From contig NZ_JAMBPQ010000051.1 in the NCBI RefSeq assembly GCF_024206495.1, positions 1-44,989 of the forward strand: a DNA stretch of 44,989 bases, written 5' to 3'. The stretch comes from Paraburkholderia sp. CNPSo 3272 (lineage in GTDB: Bacteria; Pseudomonadota; Gammaproteobacteria; Burkholderiales; Burkholderiaceae). Shown here piece after piece: positions 1 to 8,851 of the stretch. Position 1 is the first letter of the stretch; each line of letters opens with the position of its first letter. Made by a program: the position numbers and the translations under genes. A model generated the notes under the pieces. It was not told the DNA's origin. It saw only the letters and a program-made list of their open reading frames with translations, and searched no databases.

Positions 1-2
1 TG

Positions 3-215
3 TCTCGCAGAGGGAACTGCCTCGACAACGCGGCCATTGAGAGCTTCTTCGGTACGCTCAAGTCAGAGTTCTACTACCTCAATGAGTTCCGAGACGTCGA
101 GGAGTTACGAACTGGCATCGACAGGTACATCAGGTACTACAATCACGACCGGATCAAGATCAAATTGCAGGGATTCAGCCCGGTCGAGTACCGAGCTCAA
201 TTTGCGAAGGCATAG
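3..215 (+). pseudogene. IS3-family transposase, C-terminal fragment
   Basis: The frame from base 3 to the TAG at 213-215 encodes the last ~70 residues of an IS3-family OrfB (DDE integrase fold). The stretch DNAAIESFFGTLKSE carries the final catalytic glutamate, and YNHDRIKIKLQGFSPVEYR is the usual C-terminal signature. The gene runs in from outside the window, so I cannot tell whether the whole element is intact. The stop is followed by a probable terminal repeat at 226-249, as expected for the right end of such an element. Confidence 0.85.
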
Positions 216-225
216 TTCGTCCACC

Positions 226-249
226 GTCCAACTTCTGGGGTTCAGTTCA
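226..249 (+). repeat. probable right terminal inverted repeat of IS3-family element
   Basis: The 24 bases beginning GTCCAACTTCTGGGG and ending TTCAGTTCA lie 11 bases after the transposase stop and end in CA, as IS3-family termini (TG...CA) do. The matching left end is outside the window, so the pairing cannot be confirmed. Confidence 0.6.
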
Positions 250-379
250 ACGTTTGGCGGGAACCAAACTACACCCGTTCGCCGCTCCCCAGCGCACGGC
301 CGCCGTGAGTCGCCGGCAGCCGCTTACACCGCTACAGCATGGTGACCGAGGCAGCCCCCTTTTCTGCGAGCCTCATGCC

Positions 380-913
380 ATGCTCTTTCGTAAGACAGTC
401 CTCCGTGTGCTCATAACGATCTGCGCGATTTTCGTGCTGCTTTTTGTGCCGCTACCCTGGCAGCCGATGACGCAAATTCACAGCGAGGTCACGATCCAGC
501 GAGCGCCTGAAGAGGTGTTCGAATATGTGTCGACACCCGCAAACTGGCCGGCATGGCATCCATCGTCGCTGGCAGTGCGTGGCGCCACCGATCATTCGCT
601 GCAAGTTGGAGAAAAGGTGACCGAGGACTTCAGGGTGGCGGGCCGCAATGGGACGGTCGTCTGGACGGTGGCGGGGCGCCGCGCTCCGACATTCTGGAGC
701 ATCGACGGCGACATCGATGGGAGGAGAGCAGGAACCGTCACATACACGCTGACGCCGATCGGCGCCGGCACGCGGTTCGAGCGCGATTTTACCTACGGGG
801 CGCCAACTTTGCTGTTCTCGCTGCTCAACTGGGCAGCTCTGCGCAAGCAGATCGATGCCGAATCGACCGAAGCGGTGCGGCGCCTCAAGGTCAAGCTCGA
901 TGGCGGCGCTTAG
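380..913 (+). CDS. membrane-anchored SRPBCC (START-like) family protein
   Basis: A 177-residue protein with an N-terminal hydrophobic segment (about residues 6-26, rich in L, I, V and F). It is followed by a polyketide-cyclase/SRPBCC-type domain that begins with the typical 'I-x-R-APEEVFEYVSTPANWPAWHP' pattern. SRPBCC domains bind hydrophobic ligands in a deep pocket; no ligand can be read from the sequence. The ATG at 380 was chosen because it places the membrane segment at the N terminus; an earlier ATG at 254 would add a basic stretch with no family resemblance. No strong ribosome binding site is visible. It sits just inside the IS3 end and has no functional partner nearby. The family call is solid; the role is unknown. 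Confidence 0.75.
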   Translation: MLFRKTVLRVLITICAIFVLLFVPLPWQPMTQIHSEVTIQRAPEEVFEYVSTPANWPAWHPSSLAVRGATDHSLQVGEKVTEDFRVAGRNGTVVWTVAGRRAPTFWSIDGDIDGRRAGTVTYTLTPIGAGTRFERDFTYGAPTLLFSLLNWAALRKQIDAESTEAVRRLKVKLDGGA

Positions 914-1364
914 ATGGATTGCCGCGACTCGCCGCCCGCAGACCAAGGATTCGAATCCGATGGAAGTCCGGCATCAATCGCTGGCTCTGGCGATGGTCCG
1001 ATTGCGACCCCGGAGCCGCCGGTCGTGCAGGCGGTATTGCGAGGGCGGGTATTTGAGTGGAACGGTCATTCCATACCGTCACTCGATGCGAAGTTATCGG
1101 CCTTACCCGACAGTCATCGTCAGATTGCCTGGCAAGCCATCGAATCCGTATGTGCGGCTTCGCACACTACGCCCACCCCGTTGGAGCCGAGACCTCGCTG
1201 GTTTACCTATCCTCGATGGTATCTCGTGGCTTCGCCCGAGGGCATGGACGATGCGGAGAACCCATGCGGCAAGTGGGTGACGAACCGTCGCGATGTCGAG
1301 GCGTCCACCACGAAGAGCGGGCGTGCCACGAGTCGGCATTGCCATCTTGGAGGGGACATTCGCC
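914..1364. other. stretch without a recognised gene
   Basis: Several overlapping open frames occur. The longest starts with an ATG directly after the TAG of the SRPBCC gene and would run to 1393 (159 codons), overlapping the DUF3303 start. Its product has no recognisable fold, is rich in P, S and R, and lacks a ribosome binding site of its own. I see no convincing gene here. Confidence 0.4.
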
Positions 1365-1649
1365 ATGGAATTTATTGTTCAATGGAAAGGTGAGCCGGCA
1401 ATGCAGCGGGCTGCAATTGAGCGCTTCATAAAGACAGGCGGCCAGCCGCCCGACAACGTCACGATGCTGGGCCGCTGGCATGCGGCCGGCGAGTTTAGGG
1501 GCGTTGCAATCGTTGAAGCGACGGACGCCAGCGCAGTCGCGGCAATGACGGTCCAGTGGGGGGATATCTTCTCCTTCACAACGGCGCCTGCACTAACTGA
1601 CGAGGAACTCGGTGCTGTTTTGGCATCTCAGCAACGGTCGGCAAACTGA
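1365..1649 (+). CDS. DUF3303 family protein
   Basis: A 94-residue protein that fits the DUF3303 family over its whole length: an N-terminal strand MEFIVQWKG, a helix with the 'AIERFIKTGGQPP' type turn, the central LGRWHA motif, then 'VAIVEATDASAVAAM' and a C-terminal acidic helix. The fold is a small ferredoxin-like/Dabb-like barrel; no activity is established for the family. The ATG at 1365 has a purine-rich ribosome binding site (TTGGAGGGGA) ending about nine bases upstream, which decides the start over an in-frame ATG at 1293. It is apparently a single-gene unit. Confidence 0.85.
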   Translation: MEFIVQWKGEPAMQRAAIERFIKTGGQPPDNVTMLGRWHAAGEFRGVAIVEATDASAVAAMTVQWGDIFSFTTAPALTDEELGAVLASQQRSAN

Positions 1650-2187
1650 AATCCACAAGCGTTGGATGGGCGGGTCCGGAGCGCGTCGGGGGGGCGCGCT
1701 CAGAGCATATTCACGTTATGCCTTTGCCACCAACTCGACGTCCGGCGTCAATGCGGTTGAGCAAGCGGTTATCAGATCAGTGACAAAACATCACAAGGCC
1801 CAAGCCTAGATGCATCAGCCGCAGGACTGCTCCTGCATGGCGCGCAACGAAGCGGCTACTACGCCGACCTGCTGACATAAAACCCAAGACGCCTCAATGC
1901 TGGCAAACGCTGAATTGTCCGCGTAACTCGTCCGCCGGGTTCCGGATTAATGCAGCCGTTCCAACGGCAGGTTGATTCGCTTACTGAACGACAGGTCATG
2001 GCCCGACACCGGCACTTCGGTGGCAGCGGCGCGTTGAACAAATCGAATGCCCCAAAGGCCACCCGCAGCGCGGACCGCGGCCTTTGACGCGTTCCGGTGC
2101 CTGCTGCGCTTAGGCATCCGCGCCTCGAGGTATTGGCTCCCGCAGTCGCCGCGTATTGCGTTGACGGGACCCGTCTGCAAAGCGAAC
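1650..2187. other. stretch without a recognised gene; one GC-rich hairpin
   Basis: No supportable gene. Bases 1679-1701 can form a hairpin (GAGCGCG paired with CGCGCTC, loop of G residues) shortly after the DUF3303 stop. It has no T-tract, so a terminator role is only possible. The remainder contains only open frames with no family resemblance. Confidence 0.4.
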
Positions 2188-2622
2188 CTAGATCGGAGCA
2201 AGCATGGTCCCGCGGCAACGCCTGGCGCCACAGCGACAGGCGTACTCGCTGCCTGAATCGCGCGCTTTCGCCGAGACCTCAAGCGCGTAGTCGATAAACA
2301 GTTCCTCGCCTGGCTCGATGTCCCTGATCGCGTTGATGTAGACGCGGCCTGATTGTTCGATCGCCTCGCAGTTCGCCTTGCACGCATGGTTGAGCCACCT
2401 TGCGCCGTTACCGCTGCGACCGCCGTCAATGACGCGCCCGTCCGACAACCCGAACAGGAAAGTGTGCCCGGTGTCAGCGCGCCGTGCATAGGTGCGGGTC
2501 GCTTCCCGCCAGGTGGTGACGAGCCCCTTGTACTCAAAGATGCGCTCGCCGGCGGAGAGTACCCGCAGGGCGAAGACGCCCTTTCCGTGGATGGGAGAGT
2601 GCCGAACGGAAACGCGCTTCAT
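2188..2622 (-). CDS. SET-domain protein (putative protein-lysine methyltransferase)
   Basis: A 144-residue protein made almost entirely of a SET domain, read leftward from the ATG at 2622. It opens with KRVSVRHSPIHGKGVFA (SET motif I), continues with the pseudo-knot motif LNHACKANCE, then GEELFIDYAL, and ends with a post-SET zinc-type motif, CRCGARRCRGTML. The SAM-binding and catalytic tyrosine positions expected of the family are therefore present. Small stand-alone SET proteins are frequent in Burkholderiales; their protein substrates are mostly unknown. A longer frame extends upstream to 2928, but that extension has no resemblance to the family and overlaps the neighbouring pseudogene. No operon partner is evident. 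Confidence 0.85.
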   Translation of the reverse strand: MKRVSVRHSPIHGKGVFALRVLSAGERIFEYKGLVTTWREATRTYARRADTGHTFLFGLSDGRVIDGGRSGNGARWLNHACKANCEAIEQSGRVYINAIRDIEPGEELFIDYALEVSAKARDSGSEYACRCGARRCRGTMLAPI

Positions 2623-2848
2623 GCCGGGAAAGTGTGAGGAAGGGAGGTCCGGAGTATAGCCGCACAACCAGCCCGCAACATGTAGCAGCGGATCGTTACG
2701 GGTGGCGTCGTCATGAGCCAGCGCATATGGGCCACTCGGGTCGCGCGCAGTGAACGGTGAGTTCCGCGCTGAGCCGGCGCGCGAACATTGTATTTGTATG
2801 GTGCATCCGGTGCGGGCTTGCGCGGCGCGGCTTTTCCGCAACCGGTGC

Positions 2849-3422
2849 ATGAGCCGCCTCGAGGCAGGACACCTGATGCGCGGCGACCTCTCTTCGCGAG
2901 AACACTGCCGCGATGTCGTCGACGCCACCGTGAAGACCTTCGGAAAAATCGATGTCCTCGCAAATAATGCGGTTGATCCAGCCCATGCATTACTGCCTCG
3001 AAGATATTTGCCCGGAAGATGTGGTGCGTTGCTTTCTTACCAACATCTTCGCCATGTTTGACCTTTGCCAGGCCGCGGTGCCGCATAAGAAACCCGGCTC
3101 GGCGATCATCAACACGACCCCGGTCAATGCGAAAACACCGCAAGCAGGAATGCTCGTGTATGCGACGACGAAGGGCGCGATCGCGACCTTCACGGTAGGA
3201 CTCGCCAAGCTGCGTGCCGCGCAGGGTATCCGCGTGAACTGGGTTGCGCCAGGGCCCGTGTGGACGCCGCTCCAACCATCGACTAAAACCCCGGACGAGC
3301 TCGCAAAGCGTGGCGGCGACACGCCGCTCGGGCGGCCCGGACACCCGCCGCTCGCATCCGATGAGGGGCAATATATGACCGGGGCGCTTCTGCCGGTCAC
3401 CGGGGGCATGCCCACGCTGTGA
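2849..3422 (+). pseudogene. short-chain dehydrogenase remnant
   Basis: A decayed SDR of the glucose/ribitol-type oxidoreductase group. The N-terminal nucleotide-binding loop (TGxxxGIG) is missing. A first fragment carries 'CRDVVDATVKTFGKIDVLANNAV'. The frame then shifts near 2990, and the second fragment carries 'TNIFAMFDLCQAAVPH', the serine region, the YATTKGA (YxxxK) motif, NWVAPGPVWTPL and the terminal VTGG motif. Near 3345 roughly a dozen residues before ASDEGQYMTGA appear to be deleted. A 5' truncation, a frameshift and an internal deletion together indicate a non-functional gene. The intact relatives are stress-associated oxidoreductases of the YghA/YdaD type. Confidence 0.75.
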
Positions 3423-3497
3423 CGTCGGCGAATTCACAAGCGGTGGCACGCAAGTTGCGAGAGAAGTGGCAACCCACTTCTTTTGCGGGAGCCCGCC

Positions 3498-3776
3498 ATG
3501 ATTTCGCTGCCTTTTCCCCGGCTGCTGCAACGACTTGCAACACCGACCCGAGCCCGCGCTGCCTGCCGGCTTGCCGTACTTGCCCTCGCTGCCACCGCCG
3601 GCACCACAGCCTGCACGCAACAGACGGCAACGGTCGCGACCGCACCCACCGCGCCCCAGCCCGCGTCCTCGCCTCGTGCCGGGCTTCCGCAAGCCGCCCG
3701 TGACATGCATAGCTGGCACGGTGTCGCGCTCGATGTGAGCAGCATCGTCGAGCAGTCCTCCGCCAAGGCGGCATGA
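3498..3776 (+). CDS. small putative exported protein, unknown
   Basis: A 92-residue frame with a basic N terminus, a hydrophobic stretch (LAVLALAATAGTTAC) that could be a signal peptide or poor lipobox with a cysteine about 37 residues in, then a low-complexity segment rich in A, P, T and S, and a short C-terminal helix. No family is recognised. The ATG at 3498 has only a weak purine-rich region in front of it. It lies between the broken SDR and the HAD gene on the same strand. It may be a real small lipoprotein or a chance frame in GC-rich DNA. Confidence 0.35.
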   Translation: MISLPFPRLLQRLATPTRARAACRLAVLALAATAGTTACTQQTATVATAPTAPQPASSPRAGLPQAARDMHSWHGVALDVSSIVEQSSAKAA

Positions 3777-3808
3777 AGTCTTTCCTGGCCTAAGAGGAGG
3801 TAAGACCT

Positions 3809-4495
3809 ATGTTTCAGGCGATTGTGTTCGACATAGACGGAACTCTCGTGGATTCGGTTGACCTGCACGCGCTCGCCTGGCAGGAAGCGTTCAGGCAGTT
3901 TGGCCATAGCGTCAGTTTCGAGCAGGCGCGCAGTCAGATTGGAAAGGGCGGCGACCAGTTGATCCCCACGTTCCTGTCTGACCATGACATCGCGGATCAC
4001 GGAGCAGCACTCGAAGAATGGCGATCCGCGCGATTCAAGTCCGAGTATCTCGCCAGCGTTCGACCCTTTTCGTGTGTGCCGGAACTTTTTCTGCGCGCTC
4101 GCGATGCCGGGCTCAAGATAGCCGTCGCCTCCTCCGCCAAAGAAGACGAACTGCAGAAGTATCTGGAAATCGCCGGCGTAACGAAGCTGATCGACGCTGC
4201 CACCTCGTCATCCGACGCGGATCGCTCGAAGCCCGCACCCGATATCTTCGAGGCGGTGCTGGCAAAACTGCACGTTGACGCGTCCAACGCTCTAGCTGTG
4301 GGTGATTCTCCGTACGACGCCCAAGCCGCCAACAAGACCGGCTTGAACTGTATACGACTACTATGCGGTGGCTTCATCGAGAAAGACCTACGCGCCGCCG
4401 GTTGCATCGACGTCTATCCGGGGCCGGCCGCGCTTTACGCGTGTTTCGATTGGTCTCCTCTATCGTGCGACACCCGGTCGCCAGTGGGTGCTTAA
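3809..4495 (+). CDS. HAD-superfamily phosphatase, beta-phosphoglucomutase-like
   Basis: A 228-residue haloacid dehalogenase-fold hydrolase of the beta-PGM/phosphoglycolate-phosphatase subclass. Motif I is FDIDGTLVDS (D8 the nucleophile, D10 the acid/base). A helical cap follows (about residues 16-85). Motif II is in VASSAK, motif III is the lysine of KPAPDIF, and motif IV is VGDSPYDAQAA, where magnesium-binding acids lie. All catalytic positions are present, so the enzyme is probably an active phosphatase; the substrate is not predictable. A very strong ribosome binding site (AGAGGAGGTAAG) lies seven bases before the ATG at 3809. The gene stands alone. Confidence 0.88.
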   Translation: MFQAIVFDIDGTLVDSVDLHALAWQEAFRQFGHSVSFEQARSQIGKGGDQLIPTFLSDHDIADHGAALEEWRSARFKSEYLASVRPFSCVPELFLRARDAGLKIAVASSAKEDELQKYLEIAGVTKLIDAATSSSDADRSKPAPDIFEAVLAKLHVDASNALAVGDSPYDAQAANKTGLNCIRLLCGGFIEKDLRAAGCIDVYPGPAALYACFDWSPLSCDTRSPVGA

Positions 4496-5009
4496 TCGTT
4501 TGAGCGTCTGTGGCGGTACGTTGTGCCGGGGATCGCCGTCGACTTCGGTGAACTCGATACGCATGGAACAGCTGCAGTATCTAGTCCACACGGGGCATTG
4601 GACGCTTGTCGTGTTCAAGCCATTCTGGCGCAATGCGCGTCGCGTTGTGCTGTGGTCGCACCTGAATTACGCGGACGGGTTGCGCGTCCGTAATTGCAAA
4701 AAAGGCGGGGGTCCTTCGCGAAGGACCGCCTGTGAAGTACGCCTGGATTGACGGGCAGTGCCGGCATTATCCGTCGTCGGCACTGTGCTTTGGACCGCCC
4801 TCCCGTTACCTGTCCGCGGTCTCGGCTATCGCTCGGCCAAGCTCGCAGAAAACAAGCAATCAAACAGGTGGCTCAAGACTCGCCTTTTCCGGCCTTGGCG
4901 GCGCGGCAACGCGCTGCCTTTCCACGACGGCCGCCCCAATCGCGGCCGCCGTGATGCCGTTCGTTACCCTGATACGACCTTAACTGAATGGCACTCCCGA
5001 CCGATCGGA
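4496..5009. other. stretch without a recognised gene; two hairpins
   Basis: No gene is supportable. Two inverted repeats stand out: the terminator-like hairpin at 4698-4731 (listed separately) and a second one at 4756-4785, where CAGTGCCG pairs exactly with CGGCACTG across a 14-base loop. Confidence 0.5.
4698..4731 (-). terminator. Rho-independent terminator (leftward)
   Basis: On the minus strand, a GC-rich stem built on the perfect 18-base palindrome GGTCCTTCGCGAAGGACC (4710-4727), extended by CCGCC/GGCGG, is followed by six T residues (the A-run at 4698-4703). This is the classical intrinsic terminator form. It would serve leftward transcripts such as the one from the 5010-5276 gene, although it lies about 280 bases beyond that stop. 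Confidence 0.65.
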
Positions 5010-5276
5010 TCAATTTCCCTTATAGAGTTGTTGTAGGCGCGCTGACTCGCCGCTATGTTGCGATTGCAACAGCTCGCGGTAGACTTGTTCTCTGGTTTTT
5101 CCAGTAGGCGATCCCGTCTCGCTGGTCGGCGCGGAATAGCCCCCAAAGGAGGTCGTGGTCACGTTGTTTGGAGTCGGTTCCTCTGCGGGCTGAACCGCAA
5201 TAGCCGTGTCTTGCGCTAAAGCGCTCGTGCATAGAAGGGCAGCAGCGAAGGCCACCACGATGTGAAGTCTGTTCAT
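5010..5276 (-). CDS. small exported protein, DUF4148-like
   Basis: An 88-residue protein with a clear Sec signal peptide (MNRLHIVVAFAAALLCTSALAQ, cleavage after ALA) and a mature part that is a disordered proline/threonine segment followed by KTREQVYRELLQ. That last motif resembles the conserved core of the DUF4148 proteins, which are abundant in Burkholderia and relatives and are thought to be periplasmic; no function is known. The ATG at 5276 has GGAG about nine bases upstream and places the signal peptide exactly at the N terminus; a longer in-frame start at 5339 would bury it. It stands alone, with a terminator-like hairpin downstream at 4698-4731. Confidence 0.65.
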   Translation of the reverse strand: MNRLHIVVAFAAALLCTSALAQDTAIAVQPAEEPTPNNVTTTSFGGYSAPTSETGSPTGKTREQVYRELLQSQHSGESARLQQLYKGN

Positions 5277-6102
5277 TTCCAGGCACTCCAAAGAATATAC
5301 ATTCAGGAAAGAAGGCCTAGTCGTCCAATCAGGCGACACCTTCTTGGCCGGTGTCCGTCACCGCTCCGGCGTTGACGAGCCGTGTTATGGCGGGTCGACC
5401 TGATTTAAGGCTACGAAATCACAGTAAGCGATGCATCCATCAATTGATGGAAGTCAGGCAAATAGTTTGCTTCGCATTGCTACACATTTCTCGATACGAA
5501 TTTGATATTACGGTTGCCTCTCCCAACGATCGGCAGCCTTCGCTCGCCCCCGGGAGCGACAACCCTGGGGGTGAAAGGAAATGACTAGGAAATTCAAGGC
5601 AGACCTGCTGCTCAGAAGGGGCCGGTCAACACGGTCAAGCGCTGAAATGAAGGCGCAAGTGCCGCGCCCGAGCATCGGGTGGCAGCCCGAAAACGGAGCT
5701 TGAGATACCCCTTGCCGCTGCTCGGTGGTTCAGTATGCCCAAACGCGGGGGGCCGGTCGGAGCGCGTGCGCCGGAGGCACGTAGGTCGCGGCGGCTCCGG
5801 CTAAGCGCACCGCGAGCAGGGCCAAAACAAGTCGTTTCATTTCGCTCATATCTGCCTCCAACGAAAGAGATCTTGCCCAAATCAGTCATCGTCTGTTTCG
5901 AGCAAGACTGGTTTGAACAAGTGCACGAGCTGGGAACCGCCGGCCCACTTTGACTATATTTAGATGGATCCCAGCTCGCCTCCTCCACCTGATGGAGATT
6001 TGCCAGTGATGCATCGCTCGAAGCGTGCGCATTCATCACGAAAGCTAGATGTCGGGCAGCAACGTGAGTGCGTTTCGCGTTCGGATCAGCGTGGAGGTCG
6101 CG
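5277..6102. other. long non-coding or decayed stretch
   Basis: Apart from the short leftward frame at 5730-5849, I find no supportable gene in this 826-base stretch. Bases 5400-5530 are noticeably more A/T-rich than the surroundings. A near-perfect GC hairpin lies at about 5549-5574 (CCCCCGGG against CCCTGGGGG). It may hold the promoter of the LuxR-type gene at its right end. Confidence 0.4.
5730..5849 (-). CDS. very short exported-peptide frame, possibly a truncated gene
   Basis: A 39-codon frame with an unusually good start: GGAGGCAG sits seven bases before the ATG at 5849. The product opens with a signal-peptide-like segment (MSEMKRLVLALLAVRLAGAAATY), followed by only about 16 further residues before TGA. 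A strong ribosome binding site plus a secretion signal suggest either a tiny exported peptide or the surviving 5' end of a larger exported protein cut short by rearrangement. No family is recognised. Confidence 0.35.
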   Translation of the reverse strand: MSEMKRLVLALLAVRLAGAAATYVPPAHALRPAPRVWAY

Positions 6103-7233
6103 ATGCCATCTGACGGCGAGCTTTCAAAGGTCATCACTTCTATATACGATGCGGCAGTAGAGCCAGAGCGGTGGCCGACTGCACTCGAACGAGTCGTCGG
6201 CTTTCTGGGTGCCATGCACGCGCATCTGTGGGAGGGCGATGCGAAGGAGCGGCTGAGATCGGTCGGCTGGGCGGGCACTGCGCCGCGATTCGTCCAGGCG
6301 TATGACGAGCATTACGTGCGGATGGATCCGTTTGCATTGGCGAGGACCTGGCCATCTGGCACCATTTTGACCGATCCGATGATGGCTCCGAGAGCCGTAA
6401 TCGAGCGCAGCGAGTTCTTCCAGGATTGGGCACGCCCCCAAGGTATGAATACCGCTGTCGGTACAAACGTTGCGTTGGACGGCGGCAACGTCGCCGTGCT
6501 GGTCGCAACGCGGCGTCAGCGTGACGGAAACTTTGACCAGGAACATCTCGACTTGCTGGCCGGACTCCTGCCTCACTTTCAACGCGCGCTGAGGATGAAC
6601 CTGCACTTATGCGGTATGGACCTCGTACAGCACACTGCGAGCGCAGCGCTTGACGCGTTGAGTCATGCCGTTCTGATCGTCGATACCAGCTGTCACGTGA
6701 TGTTTGCCAACCGCGTTGCTGAAGAATTTCTGTCTTCGGCTGACGGGATCGGATCAGGGCCGCTCGGGTTGTTCGCAATGACGACAACGCTGACGAACAG
6801 TCTTCGCTCGCTTGTGGCGCGGGCTACCGCTGTCGGCAAGGACCCGCCAACAGGTAGCGCACTCGCGCTGAGCCGCACGTCAATGAAACGCCCGTACCAG
6901 GCGCTCATTTCTCCTCTGGCTGTCGACGCCGCGCGGGCGCGGGGAGTATCGCGAAAACCTGCCGCGCTGATCTTGGTCGTCGACCCGGAACGCGTGCCCG
7001 ATAGCGCCGAGCGACGGCTGCGGACCCTCTATAACTTGACCCGCATCGAAGCACGGGTCGCGTGCGAGATTCACAAGGGCGCGAGTCTGGATGCGGTCGC
7101 CGAATCGCTCAACGTTCAGCAATCGACCGTGCGGACACATTTGCATCACATCTTTCAAAAAACGGAGGCTCGGCGTCAATCCGATCTGGTGCGACTGATC
7201 GAGCAGATGTCCGGCTTACTTGACAACACTTGA
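6103..7233 (+). CDS. LuxR-type helix-turn-helix regulator with PAS-like sensor
   Basis: A 376-residue transcription factor. The N-terminal ~180 residues form the usual sensor of this class ('IYDAAVEPERWPTALERVVGF', then 'YVRMDPFA'). A PAS-like stretch follows (LDALSHAVLIVDTSCHVMFANRVAEEFL, about residues 200-230). The last ~65 residues form a LuxR/GerE HTH: LTRIEARVACEIHKG, then ESLNVQQSTVRTHLHHIFQKT. The start at 6103 is supported by GGAGGT six bases upstream; an in-frame ATG at 6049 is less well placed. The ligand is unknown. It is followed directly by an IS110 remnant, so any original downstream target may have been displaced. Confidence 0.85.
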   Translation: MPSDGELSKVITSIYDAAVEPERWPTALERVVGFLGAMHAHLWEGDAKERLRSVGWAGTAPRFVQAYDEHYVRMDPFALARTWPSGTILTDPMMAPRAVIERSEFFQDWARPQGMNTAVGTNVALDGGNVAVLVATRRQRDGNFDQEHLDLLAGLLPHFQRALRMNLHLCGMDLVQHTASAALDALSHAVLIVDTSCHVMFANRVAEEFLSSADGIGSGPLGLFAMTTTLTNSLRSLVARATAVGKDPPTGSALALSRTSMKRPYQALISPLAVDAARARGVSRKPAALILVVDPERVPDSAERRLRTLYNLTRIEARVACEIHKGASLDAVAESLNVQQSTVRTHLHHIFQKTEARRQSDLVRLIEQMSGLLDNT

Positions 7234-7244
7234 TCTGATAGGGC

Positions 7245-8346
7245 CATCAGAACGATGAGCTTTTCAAATGCCAGCCTTGGCTTTGCTTGCATTCTCCTCG
7301 CGAGGAAATGGTGTTGTCGCGCTAAGAAAGCAACTGTAGTGAAGGTCAAGGTTGAATGCGCAAAAGATCTTGCTTGCATGGCGTTGAGCTGGGTAAGCAG
7401 CTTGCGCATCCCTGCCACGAATGCGACCTTGGTTTTTTTGCCTCTGGCACGTAACTGATCGCAAAACGCGTTGATCCGCGGATTGGCCTTCTGGGCTGCA
7501 ACGCACGCCATGTAAAGGGCACGCCGCACGATGTGGCGACCGCCCCTGATATGACGCTGTCCCTGATAGCCGCCGCTATCGGCGTTAAACGGGGCGAGGC
7601 CAACCAGTGGCGCAATCTGTCGCCCGCTAAGCGTGCCAGTTCAGGCAGAAAGGCGATGAGCGCGGCCGCTGTTCCTCTGCCGATGCCGGGCGCTGAGCGC
7701 AGCAAGGCTTCAGTTTTGCGCCAGAGTTCGTTCGAACGCATGAAGGAGTCGATGTCATTGTCGGCGTCCTTGAGACGTTGCTGAAGAAACCTGATGAGTT
7801 CGTCGATGCTGGCGAGCGTGGCCTTGCGAGCGCGTTTGCGGCGATTCTGCTCGGCGGTGAGCGTCTCAACCAACTGGGCTCTGCGCAGAACGAGAGCCTG
7901 CAACGGCTGGGTCTGCTCATCGTTCAAAGCCCGCACGGCGGGTTTAACCGCAGCACCGTAGTGAGCGATGACGCGTGCATCGATGCGGTCGGTCTTGGCG
8001 AGCCGGCCGGTGGATTTAGCGAAGTCGCGCACCCATTTGGGGTTGACTGCAACCCTGGGAAGGCCGGACTGGCACAAGGCTTCCAGAACAGCTCTTTCGA
8101 GCTTGCCGGTGGCTTCGAGCACGACCAGCTGAGGTTTGAGAGGCAGCAAACGGTTGATCAGATCAGATCGGCGATACCTTCGGGTGAATTGGTAACCCGG
8201 AAGTATTCAGTGGACTCGTGACAGGCCACGTCGAGGAATTCGCCGCTGACATCGATGCCGACAAACAAGGGAGAAGCGGAAGATGAATGGATTTGGTTCA
8301 CCACAGCACCCATACTTGCAAAGTGCGAGCTCGATGCTCCAGTCAA
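7245..8346 (-). pseudogene. IS110-family transposase, twice frameshifted
   Basis: Three minus-strand frames together make one IS110-type (DEDD) transposase of about 340 residues. The first (from 8346) carries FVGIDVSGEFLDVA (first Asp) and ends at a TGA near 8158. The second carries LVVLEATGK (Glu), KTDRIDARVIAHYG (Asp pair) and the C-terminal helix-hairpin APGIGRGTAAALIAFLPEL. Near 7630 the frame shifts again to VGLAPFNADSGGYQG, then VRRALYMACVAA and MRKLLTQLNAM. Two frameshifts mean no full protein, unless there is unusual recoding. The element's exact ends are not resolved; the transposase frame runs into the tail of the LuxR-type gene. Confidence 0.8.
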
Positions 8347-8851
8347 CTGTCCGGGTTCGGAGCGGTAAGTGGAAGCGGCGCCACAAGCTTTCTTTCGGGC
8401 TGCGAACCCTTGTAAGACAAACGGGCTGCCGCTTCCTGCGAAAGGAGAGGATCAGTCTCCAGACGCACTAACCAATATACAAGTTAGAGCCAGAGCTTAT
8501 GGCAATATCGCCGATACTGTTCCGCAACGGACCGAGGTCCGGTCATCCAGCGGCGCAATGCTAATGTCTCTTCCTGGCCCGCCTCCGCCCGATGCGGTCG
8601 GCTGATGTCGACTGCCAGGAGCGGCCGTTCACATGCGGCGTCGCTCGGAGATTCAAGCGTCCGTGATCCCCCGATACCGTTCAAGCGAGAAGGTAGCCGG
8701 GCAGTGGGGAGAGTGTCGGAACGACGCGGGCTCATCTGTTTTGATAGGAATACTTATCCTAGTAGTTAAGTTGTTTTCACGTTTCCTATGCGGTCTTTGC
8801 GCTCGAGACCAGGGGCGAACTTTGGATGGACGTGGATTGATCACAGCAAGT
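8347..8851. other. inter-IS stretch without a gene
   Basis: Lies between the IS110 and ISNCY-like remnants and probably contains their outer ends. No gene is recognisable. A 6-bp inverted repeat (CGGACC/GGTCCG, 8528-8541) and an imperfect dyad TAGGA...TCCTA near 8743-8763 are visible, but neither is convincingly a terminal repeat. Confidence 0.4.

Noticed and set aside
945..985. Possible tRNA T-arm (GGATTCGAATCC)
   Set aside because: The 12-base palindrome resembles a T-loop, but no flanking 5-bp T-stem, anticodon arm, D-arm or acceptor stem can be formed around it.
914..1393. 159-codon frame starting directly after the SRPBCC stop
   Set aside because: No ribosome binding site, no recognisable family, and it overlaps the well-supported DUF3303 start.
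2623..2928. N-terminal extension of the SET-domain protein
   Set aside because: It is composed of R/S-rich sequence unlike any SET protein and antisense to the SDR remnant; the SET fold starts at the ATG at 2622.
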